This document shows, piece after piece, positions 13,224-22,684 of a DNA stretch of 64,000 nucleotides. The stretch's first letter is position 1. Each line of letters opens with the position of its first letter. The notes beneath the pieces are model-generated. The model did no database searches. It was not told where the DNA came from and saw only the letters and a program-made list of their open reading frames with translations. Source of the DNA: Aureobasidium sp. EXF-3400. Lineage: Eukaryota; Ascomycota; Dothideomycetes; Dothideales; Saccotheciaceae. Made by a program: the position numbers and the translations under genes. Where the stretch lies: assembly GCA_024195585.1 (NCBI GenBank), contig SWBL01000295.1, forward strand, positions 1-64,000, read 5' to 3'.

Positions 13224-13967
13224 TCATTGACTTGGCATGAACTTAAAGTCCTCGTCGTGTACCCAATTTCCTCGATCGTACTTGAACAGCGATAGACCGA
13301 GGACGGTACCGTGACAGCCTTTCCATTCCTGTTGCACCTGCTCAAATGCCTTTTGCACCTCCTTCTCGTCATCGACCTTGTTCATGATGGTGTAATGGGC
13401 TGCGAAGCCGCCAGCATCCTGCCGACTCAAGAAATCCGACCATGCCGCCTTTAATTGCTGATGAACCTGTCTGGCATCATCGCCGCCTGACGACTTGGGC
13501 AGGCCAATGGCAATACCCTTGTTCAGTCGGAAGGGCGTTGCAGCAAGGAGATGGAACTGTTTGGTTTTGCTCGAAATATCTCTCAAAGTTGGCTTGATCG
13601 ACTCCTCGAGCAGACTTCCAGGTAGTGCGTGGAAAAGAGTGATGTGTGCATCAAGTCTGTTTAGACGAGGAGGGAAATACTTCTTCCGCATTTCAGTCAA
13701 GATGCGGCGGTGTTTGGCGTCGGTCAGAAGAGTCAAGACATAGACTGCATCTCCAGCAGATGATGTCTTTGGAGTATATGAAGGTGAAGGGGTCCGTCTG
13801 TGGACTGGTCCACCGTGTCGGTTCCCTTGCTGTTGTCCAGAAGCATGTTGGCGGTGATTTGAAGAGGATGAATTGGCAGTTGAATTGTTGGCAGGCTTTG
13901 GCTGCGGCTTTGGAATGTCGGCAGATCCTGCAGCCGCAGAGTATGAGAGTCGTGCGTTTTGTGACAT
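13224..13967 (-). CDS. 2H phosphoesterase superfamily protein (2'-5' RNA ligase-like)
   Basis: The two HxT motifs of the 2H fold are present: HITLFHAL near residue 108 and HYTIMNK near residue 191. The spacing of about 83 residues and the surrounding beta-rich sequence fit the LigT/cyclic phosphodiesterase group, which acts on 2',3'-cyclic phosphates or 2'-5' linkages; the substrate cannot be told from sequence. The first 70 residues are low-complexity Ser/Asn/Gln/Pro. I chose ATG 13967 (MSQNARLSYSAAAG, 247 aa). An upstream in-frame ATG at 14111 would add 48 residues including a basic stretch. No introns. It lies 175 bp beyond the convergent AHA1 stop. Confidence 0.85.
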   Translation of the reverse strand: MSQNARLSYSAAAGSADIPKPQPKPANNSTANSSSSNHRQHASGQQQGNRHGGPVHRRTPSPSYTPKTSSAGDAVYVLTLLTDAKHRRILTEMRKKYFPPRLNRLDAHITLFHALPGSLLEESIKPTLRDISSKTKQFHLLAATPFRLNKGIAIGLPKSSGGDDARQVHQQLKAAWSDFLSRQDAGGFAAHYTIMNKVDDEKEVQKAFEQVQQEWKGCHGTVLGLSLFKYDRGNWVHDEDFKFMPSQ

Positions 13968-14273
13968 GAGTGTTCGTGTTTGCTCGATGATTCTTCTCCG
14001 ATGAACGACTGAAAGACTGTACATGTTCGTGGAAATGGTCTCGAGCTGGACCATAAAGACTTTATAACTGTCTTGACGAGATGTCCATGACGTAGCCAAC
14101 TTCTGACGCATTGTGTCAGAAGCACTGTTGCTAAATCAACTCGACTAGACAAATATTCGAACCAGAAATAACGTTCTTGATATTTTCGATTCAATCGTCA
14201 TGTCATGTTCTGTCGCCGAAGCTGCTTTTGAAAATTTTCGAGATGGTCGCATTTTCGAGTTGAGTCAAGTCGG

Positions 14274-14930
14274 TCAAGACAGCCACTTCATAGTATTGCT
14301 AGGTACCAAACGCTTTAGTGTTTCGATACGCATCGCTTGACCCTTGAGTTTGAGGTCTCTGACATCTGATCGAGTCTTTGTGGTGGAGTCTATGCGTCTA
14401 GCATTCTCGCCGTAGACAATGGTGAAATCAGATAGGTTTTCTGATTGAATGCTAGAAGATGCAGTTATTCTGCAGAACTTGATTTCAAGGTCAGCACAAC
14501 AGTCGAGCAAATGTGGTGGGATATAGGTCTGGATACAAACCTTGCCTACAACCACACCGGGTCCTATCGTTGAGTTGGCTTCTATCGTGCTGCCAGTTCC
14601 TATCTTCTCGGCCTGCACGATTGAACCGCTCTCCACGCTGACACTTTCCTCGAGCTCGACCGTTGTTCCAGCGAAAGTTCCAGGACTATCACTCAACCCT
14701 ACAGTAGCACGATCCGAGATAACGCAATTTTTTCCAATACGAACAGCACCCGTATTGGATGTAATTTTGGCGAAGGGGTGAAGTACCACATTCTCACCAA
14801 TCGATACTGGATGTGTGCCAACAATCACGGCCTTGTCGGAGATTATGGCAGACGGGTGAATTGAACAAGGCGGTTTGGGACCGGGAACAGCTGAGGCCTG
14901 ACGACGGAGGCTTCCTGAACCAGAAGACAT
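14274..14930 (-). CDS. Dynactin subunit p27/p25-type (dynactin subunit 6-like)
   Basis: Part of the dynactin pointed-end complex, which links dynein to cargo. The protein is a left-handed beta-helix of hexapeptide repeats: IHPSAIISDKAVIVGTHPV, IGENVVLHPFAKI, IGKNCVISDRATVG and later turns, then the family-typical SENLSDFTIVYG and a C-terminal helix. Exons (minus) are 14541-14930 and 14274-14477; the 63-nt intron at 14478-14540 has donor GTTTGT, branch TGCTGAC and acceptor AAG. Splicing joins VVVGK to FCRITA, the expected repeat continuation, for 197 aa. The intron has no in-frame stop, so retention would insert 21 residues without truncation. An in-frame TTG at 14984 is not used as the start. 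Confidence 0.88.
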   Translation of the reverse strand: MSSGSGSLRRQASAVPGPKPPCSIHPSAIISDKAVIVGTHPVSIGENVVLHPFAKITSNTGAVRIGKNCVISDRATVGLSDSPGTFAGTTVELEESVSVESGSIVQAEKIGTGSTIEANSTIGPGVVVGKVCIQTYIPPHLLDCCADLEIKFCRITASSSIQSENLSDFTIVYGENARRIDSTTKTRSDVRDLKLKGQAMRIETLKRLVPSNTMKWLS

Positions 14931-15662
14931 GATAGAAGTGCTCGAGGTCACACAAACAAGTGAAGAGTTGTTGGATATAATCAATGTGGTAGGGGAAGTG
15001 ACACGGACACAGTGCGAGCGGGATGTGGGTGTTGCCGAGAGATTTGAAGCTCACGACCAACTTCATACCTCTAAAAACCAAGTCTTCAGCTCACTTCTTT
15101 CACTTCCAAAACTATGACTTGCAATATGCGCCACTTAGATGTGTATAGTCCTCCATCGGCTTGACTTTGTGTCAGACCGCCTGTTTTTCACGATGTTGGA
15201 CCAATCAAGTGTTTTGTAAAGGTGAGACGCGTTTGTCTAGCACAGCAGCAATCAAGGACATGATAGGCTGGGTAGTCCGTTTACCTATGCATGTAATAGT
15301 AAGGCACTTCCGTATTCAGGTAGGTCAATCGAGAGCGCGATGGCTCTTGTAGAGGAAGGTGCCAACTCGTTGGTGCGAGTGCAAATACGACATGGTAATT
15401 TATGGCAGGTGCAACGCAGAAAGAATTTACTACCTTGTTTCCCAAACTCGTCTCTCCTGTTTAGGTCCCAAGAAAGAAATAGGCTGTTCCAGTGGCATCT
15501 AGCAGAAGTTCCGCGATTGTGGCGTTGTTTCCATGTCTTGTTTGTGGCCGCGTTGTTTATACCGAAACCAACAGACGCCCTTCCCATCGCACAAGACTCG
15601 TTCACCGACAACACTTCCACCTTTGCATACCACATCCAAAGTCTGAATGATACAACGTAACC
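14931..15662. other. Divergent promoter region between dynactin and LRR genes
   Basis: About 730 bp with no supported gene. Open frames here are short and lack coding character. It must hold promoters for both flanking genes, but I see no identifiable operator. Confidence 0.5.
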
Positions 15663-17803
15663 ATGGTCAAATCCAATAAGTTCGACTATACAGGTGTAAG
15701 TCTCACGGCGCTTGTGAAAAGGGAGGCCTGCGCACACGCTGACATGCACGCACTTAGCGCACATCATCGGGCCCGAAATTGGGCAAGTCAATCGCATCCG
15801 ACCTTGAGAAACGAGCAGACAAGAAGCAGCGCGAAGCCAACAAACAGTCATCGTCAGCTCCTAGGTTGTCGTTGAGATTGCCTGCCTCGGCCAAACGCAC
15901 TCCCAACAAGGATCGACTCAAGATCAAGGACAGAGAGCGCGATGACTTTGAAAGCGATGCAAAGGACAGCACACTCCACAAGCTCGATCTGAAAGTGCCC
16001 AGCAAATCTTTGACCGACGAGGGCTTTGCTCTCCTTGCCGATGGCCTGCAGAATGCCCTCACCACATGTCGAGACTTGGCTGTGGTTGATCTCAACCTCA
16101 CCAACAATGATCTTACTACCCGATCTCTGGCGCGTCTGGCCCCTCTCATCCAGGCATCTTGCTACACCCTACAGACCCTTGACCTGTCTCACAACAACTT
16201 TCAGGTCTCAACTGACGCGCAGGCTGAAGAGTGGCAGCTATTCCTTCAGTCCTTCCGCAACTGCATGACGCTGCGAAGACTCGACCTTGGAGACAATCCC
16301 GATCTCGGATCCAGAGCCTTTGAGATTCTCGCCAGAGTCTACTCACGCGAGCCTGCTGTGGATCCTGAGCCTGCCGCTGGCAACCAATCATTCATCACCT
16401 TGCCAGACAGCTGTTCGGTGCTTAGCAACGGTAGCCTCGATACCCACATCAGAAGTGGAAACGACCCCGAACTTCCGACATGTGCCAATGGAAAGACGCT
16501 TGCCGATCCGTGGATGCTCAAGCACCGCCGCGGTCTTCGATCAATCCCATACTTGACCTTGACCAATGTCGGCCTAGATGACACGGGTGCTCTCTTCCTG
16601 TCCTATATCCTGGAACAGCACTACTACCCCATCCAACTGGTCACGGAAAACAACGCAACCGAAGCCACATCTTCTATCCGCACCTACCGCCAAGATGCCA
16701 ATACAAAGGGCATTGATTGGGATAACAATTCTGAGTTCTTGTCCAAAGACGGCCTTCACCTGCTTCATTGTGCTGAGAAGCTAAGGATGAGAGTGCTGCT
16801 GGGAGACACGGACAGTGTCACTAGCTCATACATGTCGTGTGATGCAGACGCACCTGACATGTCCCCTAGAATGTCGTCTGGCCTAGGTCTACGACGTTCA
16901 AGCCTCTTTTCTGTTCAGTCCGCTGACTACAGTATGTTCGACAAATCCGACATCCTCAGTGCACGCAAGAAGATTCAGCGCAATACCATAGGGCATGCTG
17001 GTTGTGAAAGTGTCGACCTGTGGCGTGCCTCTCTATCCGCAATCATCGTGTCTCGCAAGGTCTTTCTCCTCGCACCTGTGTTCAAGATGTTCAATGCTAC
17101 CAACTCGATCGTCAAGGCAGGCGAACAGAACGACGAGTCCATCCAGAACGGTCATGCTGTTCAAGTTGACAACAACCACAGAGTTGACATGCCTGTCGCT
17201 GACGGGTGTCTCGAACAATCTCTGAGCACGCTCTCGCTTGTTTCAGACTCAGTGGACTTTGAAGACAACCAGACCAAGCGCTCCTACGCTTCCACTCTCA
17301 TGACAACCTCGCCTGTTGACTCCTTGAGCCCTGAATTGGCCACGTCAGATGATGATGATGCGGTCTTGACCGTGCAATCTAGCACCAAGATTCTTCGTAC
17401 CAGCGCCTCATCCCGTGGTCGCTTCGAAGACTCCGAAAAGACCGTTCCAGGCGGTGATAACCAGAAGGTCGGAAGACATGTCAAGCCCGGCACCAGCTCT
17501 GAAGAGTACACTCGCTTCCAGAAGAACAGAATGGAAAAGGTGAAAGCATACCACAAAGGTGAGAGTGATGGCTACAGAGATGTCAGTCTTCGTTGCCACC
17601 TTCCTCTGCCTATCTGCCTTGAGATCCTCAGACTCAGCATGAGTCCAGTCGATCTCAGTCACCTTGGTGTGGATAAGCAAAGAAAGGCATTCACATGGGG
17701 TCAGAAGAGAGAGACCTTGAAGAGCGGATACGACTGGAGAATGAAGGACGAGAGCTCTCAACTCCTCATGCTCCTTTCTGGTGCTGAGTGTGTCGAGTAT
17801 TAG
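15663..17803 (+). CDS. Leucine-rich-repeat (RNI-like) protein, uncharacterised
   Basis: Exons are 15663-15695 and 15758-17803 (692 aa); intron GTAAGT..TAG, 62 nt, branch GCTGAC. Splicing joins MVKSNKFDYTG to RTSSGPKLGKS, supplying the ATG that the long second frame lacks. A basic N-terminal segment (about 15-60) precedes RNI-type leucine-rich repeats: LAVVDLNLTNNDLTTRSLARL, LQTLDLSHNNF and LRRLDLGDNPDLGSRAFEIL, plus LTLTNVGLDDTGALFL after a gap. A Ser-rich middle region and a conserved-looking C-terminus follow. Such repeats are protein-binding scaffolds. Similar fungal proteins exist, but I know no assigned role. Confidence 0.85.
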
Positions 17804-18149
17804 TGGTCGGCTATAGATGAAGAGGCAGCAAGTGCCGTCGACATGGCTTGTAGCTCACGGGGTTGGCGCGAATTCACCTGTGTAATAAGTAATGAGAAAA
17901 GACATTCGTTTTACAGTATCATCCTCATGATACGCATTATACGGTCGAACTGATACAGATTTTCATGTTTCCAATTTTCTTCGAGTAGATTGTTTATCAC
18001 ATGCTTATCGGATGCATGACGTAGTTGTATGGACTTTTTGTCCTTTCCGGCGGCGAGTCTTCCAACTCAGCAGCATTCCATCCACAATACGATCCCGCGG
18101 CAGAACATCAAAGATCACATTCGCTGTGGCCGCATTAGCAGCTATAGTC
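17804..18149. other. Intergenic region before the MDP-1 gene
   Basis: 3' flank of the LRR gene and promoter of the phosphatase gene. An ATG at 18012 is in frame with the phosphatase but would add a non-conserved leader. Confidence 0.45.
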
Positions 18150-18851
18150 ATGGTTCGAAAATCGTACAAGACCGTCGAAACAGGCGACGACAGTACGACC
18201 GTCACGGCTCCAGCGTCCGAGGTCGAGGCACCATCAACCTTTAGCGATGGACTTCCACTACCACAAGTCATGGTCTTTGACTTGGATTACACGCTTTGGC
18301 CTTTCTGGGTAGACACCCATGTTACTGGCCCATTGAAACCCACCAAAGATGGCCTGGTGGTCAAAGACCGGTACAACGACTCATACGGGTTCTACCCAGA
18401 CGTTGCTGGCATCTTGGTCGCGGTACGTTGGCTAGAATCTCGACTGTGCAGAGACATTTGCTGATCTGTTAACATGTAGATCAAAGAAAAGAACCTGACA
18501 CTATGCGCGGCTTCGCGAACCCAAGCACCCGAACTAGCACGCGAGATGCTGTCATACCTGGTCGTTCCTTCCTCACCATCCTATACTTCATCCACACCAA
18601 AAGCACTTTCCGTGTTCGACGAACTAGAGATTTACCCTGGAGACAAGAAGACACACTTTTCGCGTATACACAAGAGGACGAATATACCTTACGAAGAGAT
18701 GCTGTTTTTCGATGACGAGTCGAGGAACAAGAACGTGGAGACTTTGGGAGTGACGATGAAATTGGTACGAGACGGCGTGTCGAGGAAGGAAGTCGATGCT
18801 GGAGTCAAGCTATGGAGAGAGAGGAATCATAGGTTGAAGAAGGAGGACTGA
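18150..18851 (+). CDS. Magnesium-dependent phosphatase-1 (MDP-1), HAD superfamily
   Basis: Cytosolic HAD-type phosphatase thought to act on phosphotyrosine or sugar phosphates. Exons are 18150-18422 and 18480-18851 (214 aa), with a 57-nt intron. HAD motif I is VMVFDLDYTLWPFWVDTH, exactly the MDP-1 form with nucleophile Asp in DLDYT. Motif II lies in LCAASRTQAPELA, and the acidic motif in MLFFDDESRNKNVETLGV. I chose MVRKSYK at 18150; an in-frame ATG at 18012 gives an unlikely N-terminus. Confidence 0.93.
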
Positions 18852-19028
18852 TGCGATGCTCACGCTCCTCGAAACCTGCATATTCACATCAAAGACGGCA
18901 GCACGAGCAGTCAAGACTAGAATACAGTGGAGAAAAATCCTTTGAGCTTCGCTTTTGGTTTCAAGTCAACCGTATGCATGGATATGTATATGCCGACTTT
19001 GGTTCTACCAACATCCTTCTTCTAGTCA

Positions 19029-20672
19029 TTACTTTTTACTGAACCACTCTCTCCAGAGATCTCGGAAACCAAACTGTGGACGCTGCTCATCATATACTCT
19101 ACTAGCGGGACCAGCCAAATTGCCCAGAATTCGAGCAGGTTTGTTACTAGGAGCTGCCTCGAACCTTGGCTTCGGTGCCACGGCACGTTCCCTGATGGCC
19201 TCGGCCACTTGAGGAGCAACTTCTGCATAGCACGAGTTCAACTCGCGGTCCAGGAAAAAGTATGGCCGCTGTGCCAAAGCTGGACACATGAGGTTATATG
19301 AGCGCGTCAACTGGTTCAGATTGTCGATGGCGGTTTGATGGTAAGCCCTCTCGGTGCGTAACCAGTCTGCATCCCTGAATGGTGCGACCTTGGGTGGTGG
19401 GGCCTTTGGTTCCTCTGCCACAGCTTCCAATGGTGCATCAACAGAAACCTGCAGCTCAATCTCTTCTGACAGTGGCTGGGCTGCCTCATCTATAGGAGTC
19501 TCGGTGATTGTTATATGCTGTGAGTCCTTGGTGGTAGCAGTACCAGATGATGTGATCTCGCCATCGAGTGTTATTTGAGTAAGTTGACCAGCACTGTCTA
19601 TAGTATTGAGCTTCTCTGTTCGCTTCTTCGCAGGCGGATTGTCGATGGCTTCCGCTCGCGCGTATTCCTCAGCAAGTGCTAGTTGGCTTTCCAGAGACCC
19701 TCCCCTGCTGGAGATGGACCTCGCAACGTGTCTCCGCCAATCAGCACGCAAACGGGCTCTGAATCGAGTGGAAGTGCTGACAATGTCTTGCTGCTTTTCG
19801 ATCCAGGGAGGCACAATGTCCTGTCGCTGGATCATACGATTGAGCATATATTCCGTCGTGTTGATGAAAGGACTACTGGCATTGTAGTCACGCTCGATGG
19901 CCTTTCCTCTAGGCAGATTTCTAAACTTGCCTCGAGCAATTGCGTCCTCTATGCGTTCATTGGCGAGTGATTCCAGACCCTTGAGAGTCACGGGTGCAGA
20001 GCGAGCAGCGGGCGTAAAGCGCTCTTTCAGTTCCTTCCGGAATTTCTCTCTCTCCTCGTCGGGTAAATCTTTCATTTCCGCATAGATAGACGTCTTGTCG
20101 CGTGCATTGGCCAATCTCATGCCTGATGATGGGGCGTTCCTTGGTCTACCAGTGTCGATCTTGCTAGGAGGACCGCGAGCCGGCCCCGTAGACGATGCAC
20201 GTACAGGCTTTAGAGGCTTGTAGGAGTCATTGAGCATGCGGAGCGACGCATCGTGGACGCTTTCGGTACCAGACCATGGCGTCGCGCCAGCTATGTCTCT
20301 GCTATGGCGGCTTGCACTGTTGGGCATCTCTGCCTGAGATATGGCACCAGCGTGTTCGTTTCGAAAAGAAGCAGTAGCGATTCGCTCGAGTAACTCCTGT
20401 TTAAGGCCTTGGTCGAAGCCTGCTTCTTCCACGGCTTTGCGAGCACTTCGGCCTCCAGATACTAGTCCTTCCTCACTCAATGCAGCCAGTCTTCGAGACA
20501 TGGCACCTTGTTCCTTCTCTTGCTTCTTCTCTTCATGGTCTGGTTTCACATCCTTGGGTGGCGTTGAAAGACGGCGGATCTGTTGGGTATTTCGGGCGGC
20601 CCGTTGGGCAAATCCTGATCGCATACATCGCGAGCAGGTGGGAAAGGCAGACGACGACGACAACGGTGGCAT
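19029..20672 (-). CDS. DNAJC28-like mitochondrial protein (DUF1992 domain)
   Basis: Single exon, 547 aa, start ATG 20672. The N-terminus (MPPLSSSSAFPTCSRCMRSG, then FAQRAARNTQQIRRLST) is rich in Ser/Arg and lacks acids, as in a mitochondrial presequence. The centre has the DUF1992 domain of DnaJ homologue subfamily C member 28: LANERIEDAIARGKFRNLPR, then a proline-rich conserved segment ending RQDIVPPWIEKQQDI (about 240-300). No J-domain HPD motif is visible, as in many fungal members. The C-terminus contains NLNQLTRSYNLMCP and QRPYFFLDREL. Role in mitochondria is not established; assignment rests on the DUF1992 block. Confidence 0.85.
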   Translation of the reverse strand: MPPLSSSSAFPTCSRCMRSGFAQRAARNTQQIRRLSTPPKDVKPDHEEKKQEKEQGAMSRRLAALSEEGLVSGGRSARKAVEEAGFDQGLKQELLERIATASFRNEHAGAISQAEMPNSASRHSRDIAGATPWSGTESVHDASLRMLNDSYKPLKPVRASSTGPARGPPSKIDTGRPRNAPSSGMRLANARDKTSIYAEMKDLPDEEREKFRKELKERFTPAARSAPVTLKGLESLANERIEDAIARGKFRNLPRGKAIERDYNASSPFINTTEYMLNRMIQRQDIVPPWIEKQQDIVSTSTRFRARLRADWRRHVARSISSRGGSLESQLALAEEYARAEAIDNPPAKKRTEKLNTIDSAGQLTQITLDGEITSSGTATTKDSQHITITETPIDEAAQPLSEEIELQVSVDAPLEAVAEEPKAPPPKVAPFRDADWLRTERAYHQTAIDNLNQLTRSYNLMCPALAQRPYFFLDRELNSCYAEVAPQVAEAIRERAVAPKPRFEAAPSNKPARILGNLAGPASRVYDEQRPQFGFRDLWREWFSKK

Positions 20673-21019
20673 AGGCTTGTGGTTTGGATGTAGGTGGAAA
20701 GTGGCAACATCGAGGCCATGACTTTTGAACTTCCTCGGCGATAGTCGTTTTGGTAACTCCGTGGATGACGTTTGCCTGGCAGGGTGATGCCATTAACTAT
20801 GTTTTTGTCCATCTTGATATATGTCCGAAAGCGCTCTTTTGATTATTTTGGATGATCTATGAGAACATTGTATTCGACGTGCGCTTTTGTGAAAATTTTG
20901 TAAGTTTAGTGGCATGAAGCCCGGCGTGTATATCATTTAATCTAGTCTTGCGTAGTATGATCTAAAGATCTAAGCTCTGTAAACCCATGTTTATGCATCC
21001 TTGCTCAAAACAAACCCAT
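20673..21019. other. Intergenic region between two minus-strand genes
   Basis: Promoter of the DNAJC28-like gene and 3' flank of the peroxidase gene. AT-rich around 20815-20950; nothing else recognised. Confidence 0.45.
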
Positions 21020-22033
21020 CTATAGTCTGGCCTTGAAACGTGCATTTTCTTCCTGCAGGGGCTCGGCAACACCGTCTCCAGCGGCCTTTGGCTTGCCAGG
21101 CGTTGAAGACTTCTTTGGTGCGCTGTGGTAGCCACCCTTGGCATTGTCTGAGTTCGTGATTTTTCCATTAGCATCTCTCTGGATACCCAACTCGAGAAGC
21201 TTGCCAAAGGCCTTTGCAAAATGATCAAAGAAGAGGTCCTTGTCCTCGGCATACTTCTTGACCCAGGGGGCAAACGACTCGTCCTTGACGAGCGCAAGAT
21301 CGGTCGGCAGCATGGCCAATTCTTCATCCAGATCTTCGTCGATGTAGACAAACTGCTTGACGCCATTTTCGAGCGTCTTCTCCTTCCACTCGTACTCTGT
21401 CATGATTCTGAAGTAGGTGTTGTTGAAGCGAGTGCCGTTTGGAACCCAGGGGCCATGGAAACCAGAGCGATCCATGTGCATTCTTCCGAGGTTATGTGCT
21501 CCACTGAGTGCGACAATCTCCTGGTCTGTGAAGCCCATGCGGTAAAAGATGAAGCGGATGTGATCGGCACCCTGAGCACCATCTGGGAGGCGGCCGCGAG
21601 GGGGGAGTTTGCTGTCGTCGACATAATCGGTCCTGCCAGGGAGCCATTTTATTTGAGGACCTCCCATCTCTTTCAGTGCGACAACGGCGGCGAGTGTCCA
21701 CAGGTCCGCGTAAGATATCCACGAATGCTTCTCCTTGATGGGTTCCAGGAAGACGCGGGCATGCTGCAAGCCAGCATTTGCTTCATCACCGCCTTCTGCC
21801 TGCGCTGGGTCAGTCCATCAGATACTTGATTGTATATCAAGAATGCCCAATACCTCGTAGCGCATGCCTGCTCCGTTACTACCGCCAGTGTCGGTCTCTG
21901 CGCAGTATGTACCCGCCGAGTGCCATGCCAGGCGTACTAATACCGGACCAGCACTACCATCGTCGTACTCGGGTTGGTGTAGAATCTTTCTGATGTCTGC
22001 AGCGACGGCTTCGAAATCTCCTGATTTACTCAT
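21020..22033 (-). CDS. Cytochrome c peroxidase-like haem peroxidase (Ccp2 type), no presequence
   Basis: Class I haem peroxidase reducing H2O2. Exons (minus) are 21854-22033 and 21020-21799 (319 aa), with a 54-nt intron. The distal site [10 protein letters not shown] supplies Arg, Trp and His. The proximal His lies in [16 protein letters not shown], followed by the Trp of [14 protein letters not shown] and the Asp of [22 protein letters not shown] matches the Ccp family. The start [18 protein letters not shown] begins directly at the mature fold, so there is no mitochondrial presequence, unlike Ccp1. A Gly/Ser/Lys/Pro-rich tail ends in ARL, a PTS1-like tripeptide. Electron donor (cytochrome c or ascorbate) cannot be decided from sequence. 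Confidence 0.93.
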
Positions 22034-22684
22034 TGTGAAGTGGCCAAATTTGCGAATCCAGGGGTTAGGGATAGCGGCAAACACAAGAACTTGAAGGTCA
22101 AAGAAAGGTGGCAATACTACATGTCTCAAGATATCATCTCGTCGGCAATTGATACGACGGTTATTCGATAGAATAAAAACAATGCGCCGAGGCTCGCCTT
22201 TCGTCATTCCGAAGCACATAGTATGGAGCGTACGGGGTTTCTTATCCGGCATCCCTCCATCCGTCTCGGGAAACGAATTTCATTGTAGTCAACTCTTCTC
22301 CAAATTGGGATTGTTGTCATGGGCCCATATTAGCTCGCTTCTTCTAGATGGTTCTTAAAATCCCTTACATTCCTTCATTTATGCGCTTCAATGCTCGTTA
22401 GGCGCATCCACGCAAGAACGCAAGCACTTGTTGGAAAAATTGGCTTGCGTTCGGTATCACGTCTGCCCCTTGCATGAGGTACCGAGGTAGGTTGAGCGGA
22501 AACGCGGGAGCATGTGAAAGGGTCATCAACAATTCTTTGATGATACAGAAATTATGCGAAGCTTGGAAAATTGAATTTAGAAATACACAAGGCGCTGCTG
22601 TTCGCTAACGCCCTCGATGAAACTCCACAGGCCCACTATGTACTAAGAAACTCCCAAATAGGAATAAAAGAATTGACGTTGTGC
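22034..22684. other. Intergenic region between KGD1 and the peroxidase gene
   Basis: About 650 bp holding the 3' flank of KGD1 and the promoter of the peroxidase gene, both on the minus strand. No gene or repeat recognised. Confidence 0.45.

Noticed and set aside
18012..18149. Upstream in-frame ATG extending MDP-1 by 46 residues
   Set aside because: The extension is not like MDP-1 proteins, whereas MVRKSYK gives a normal N-terminus.
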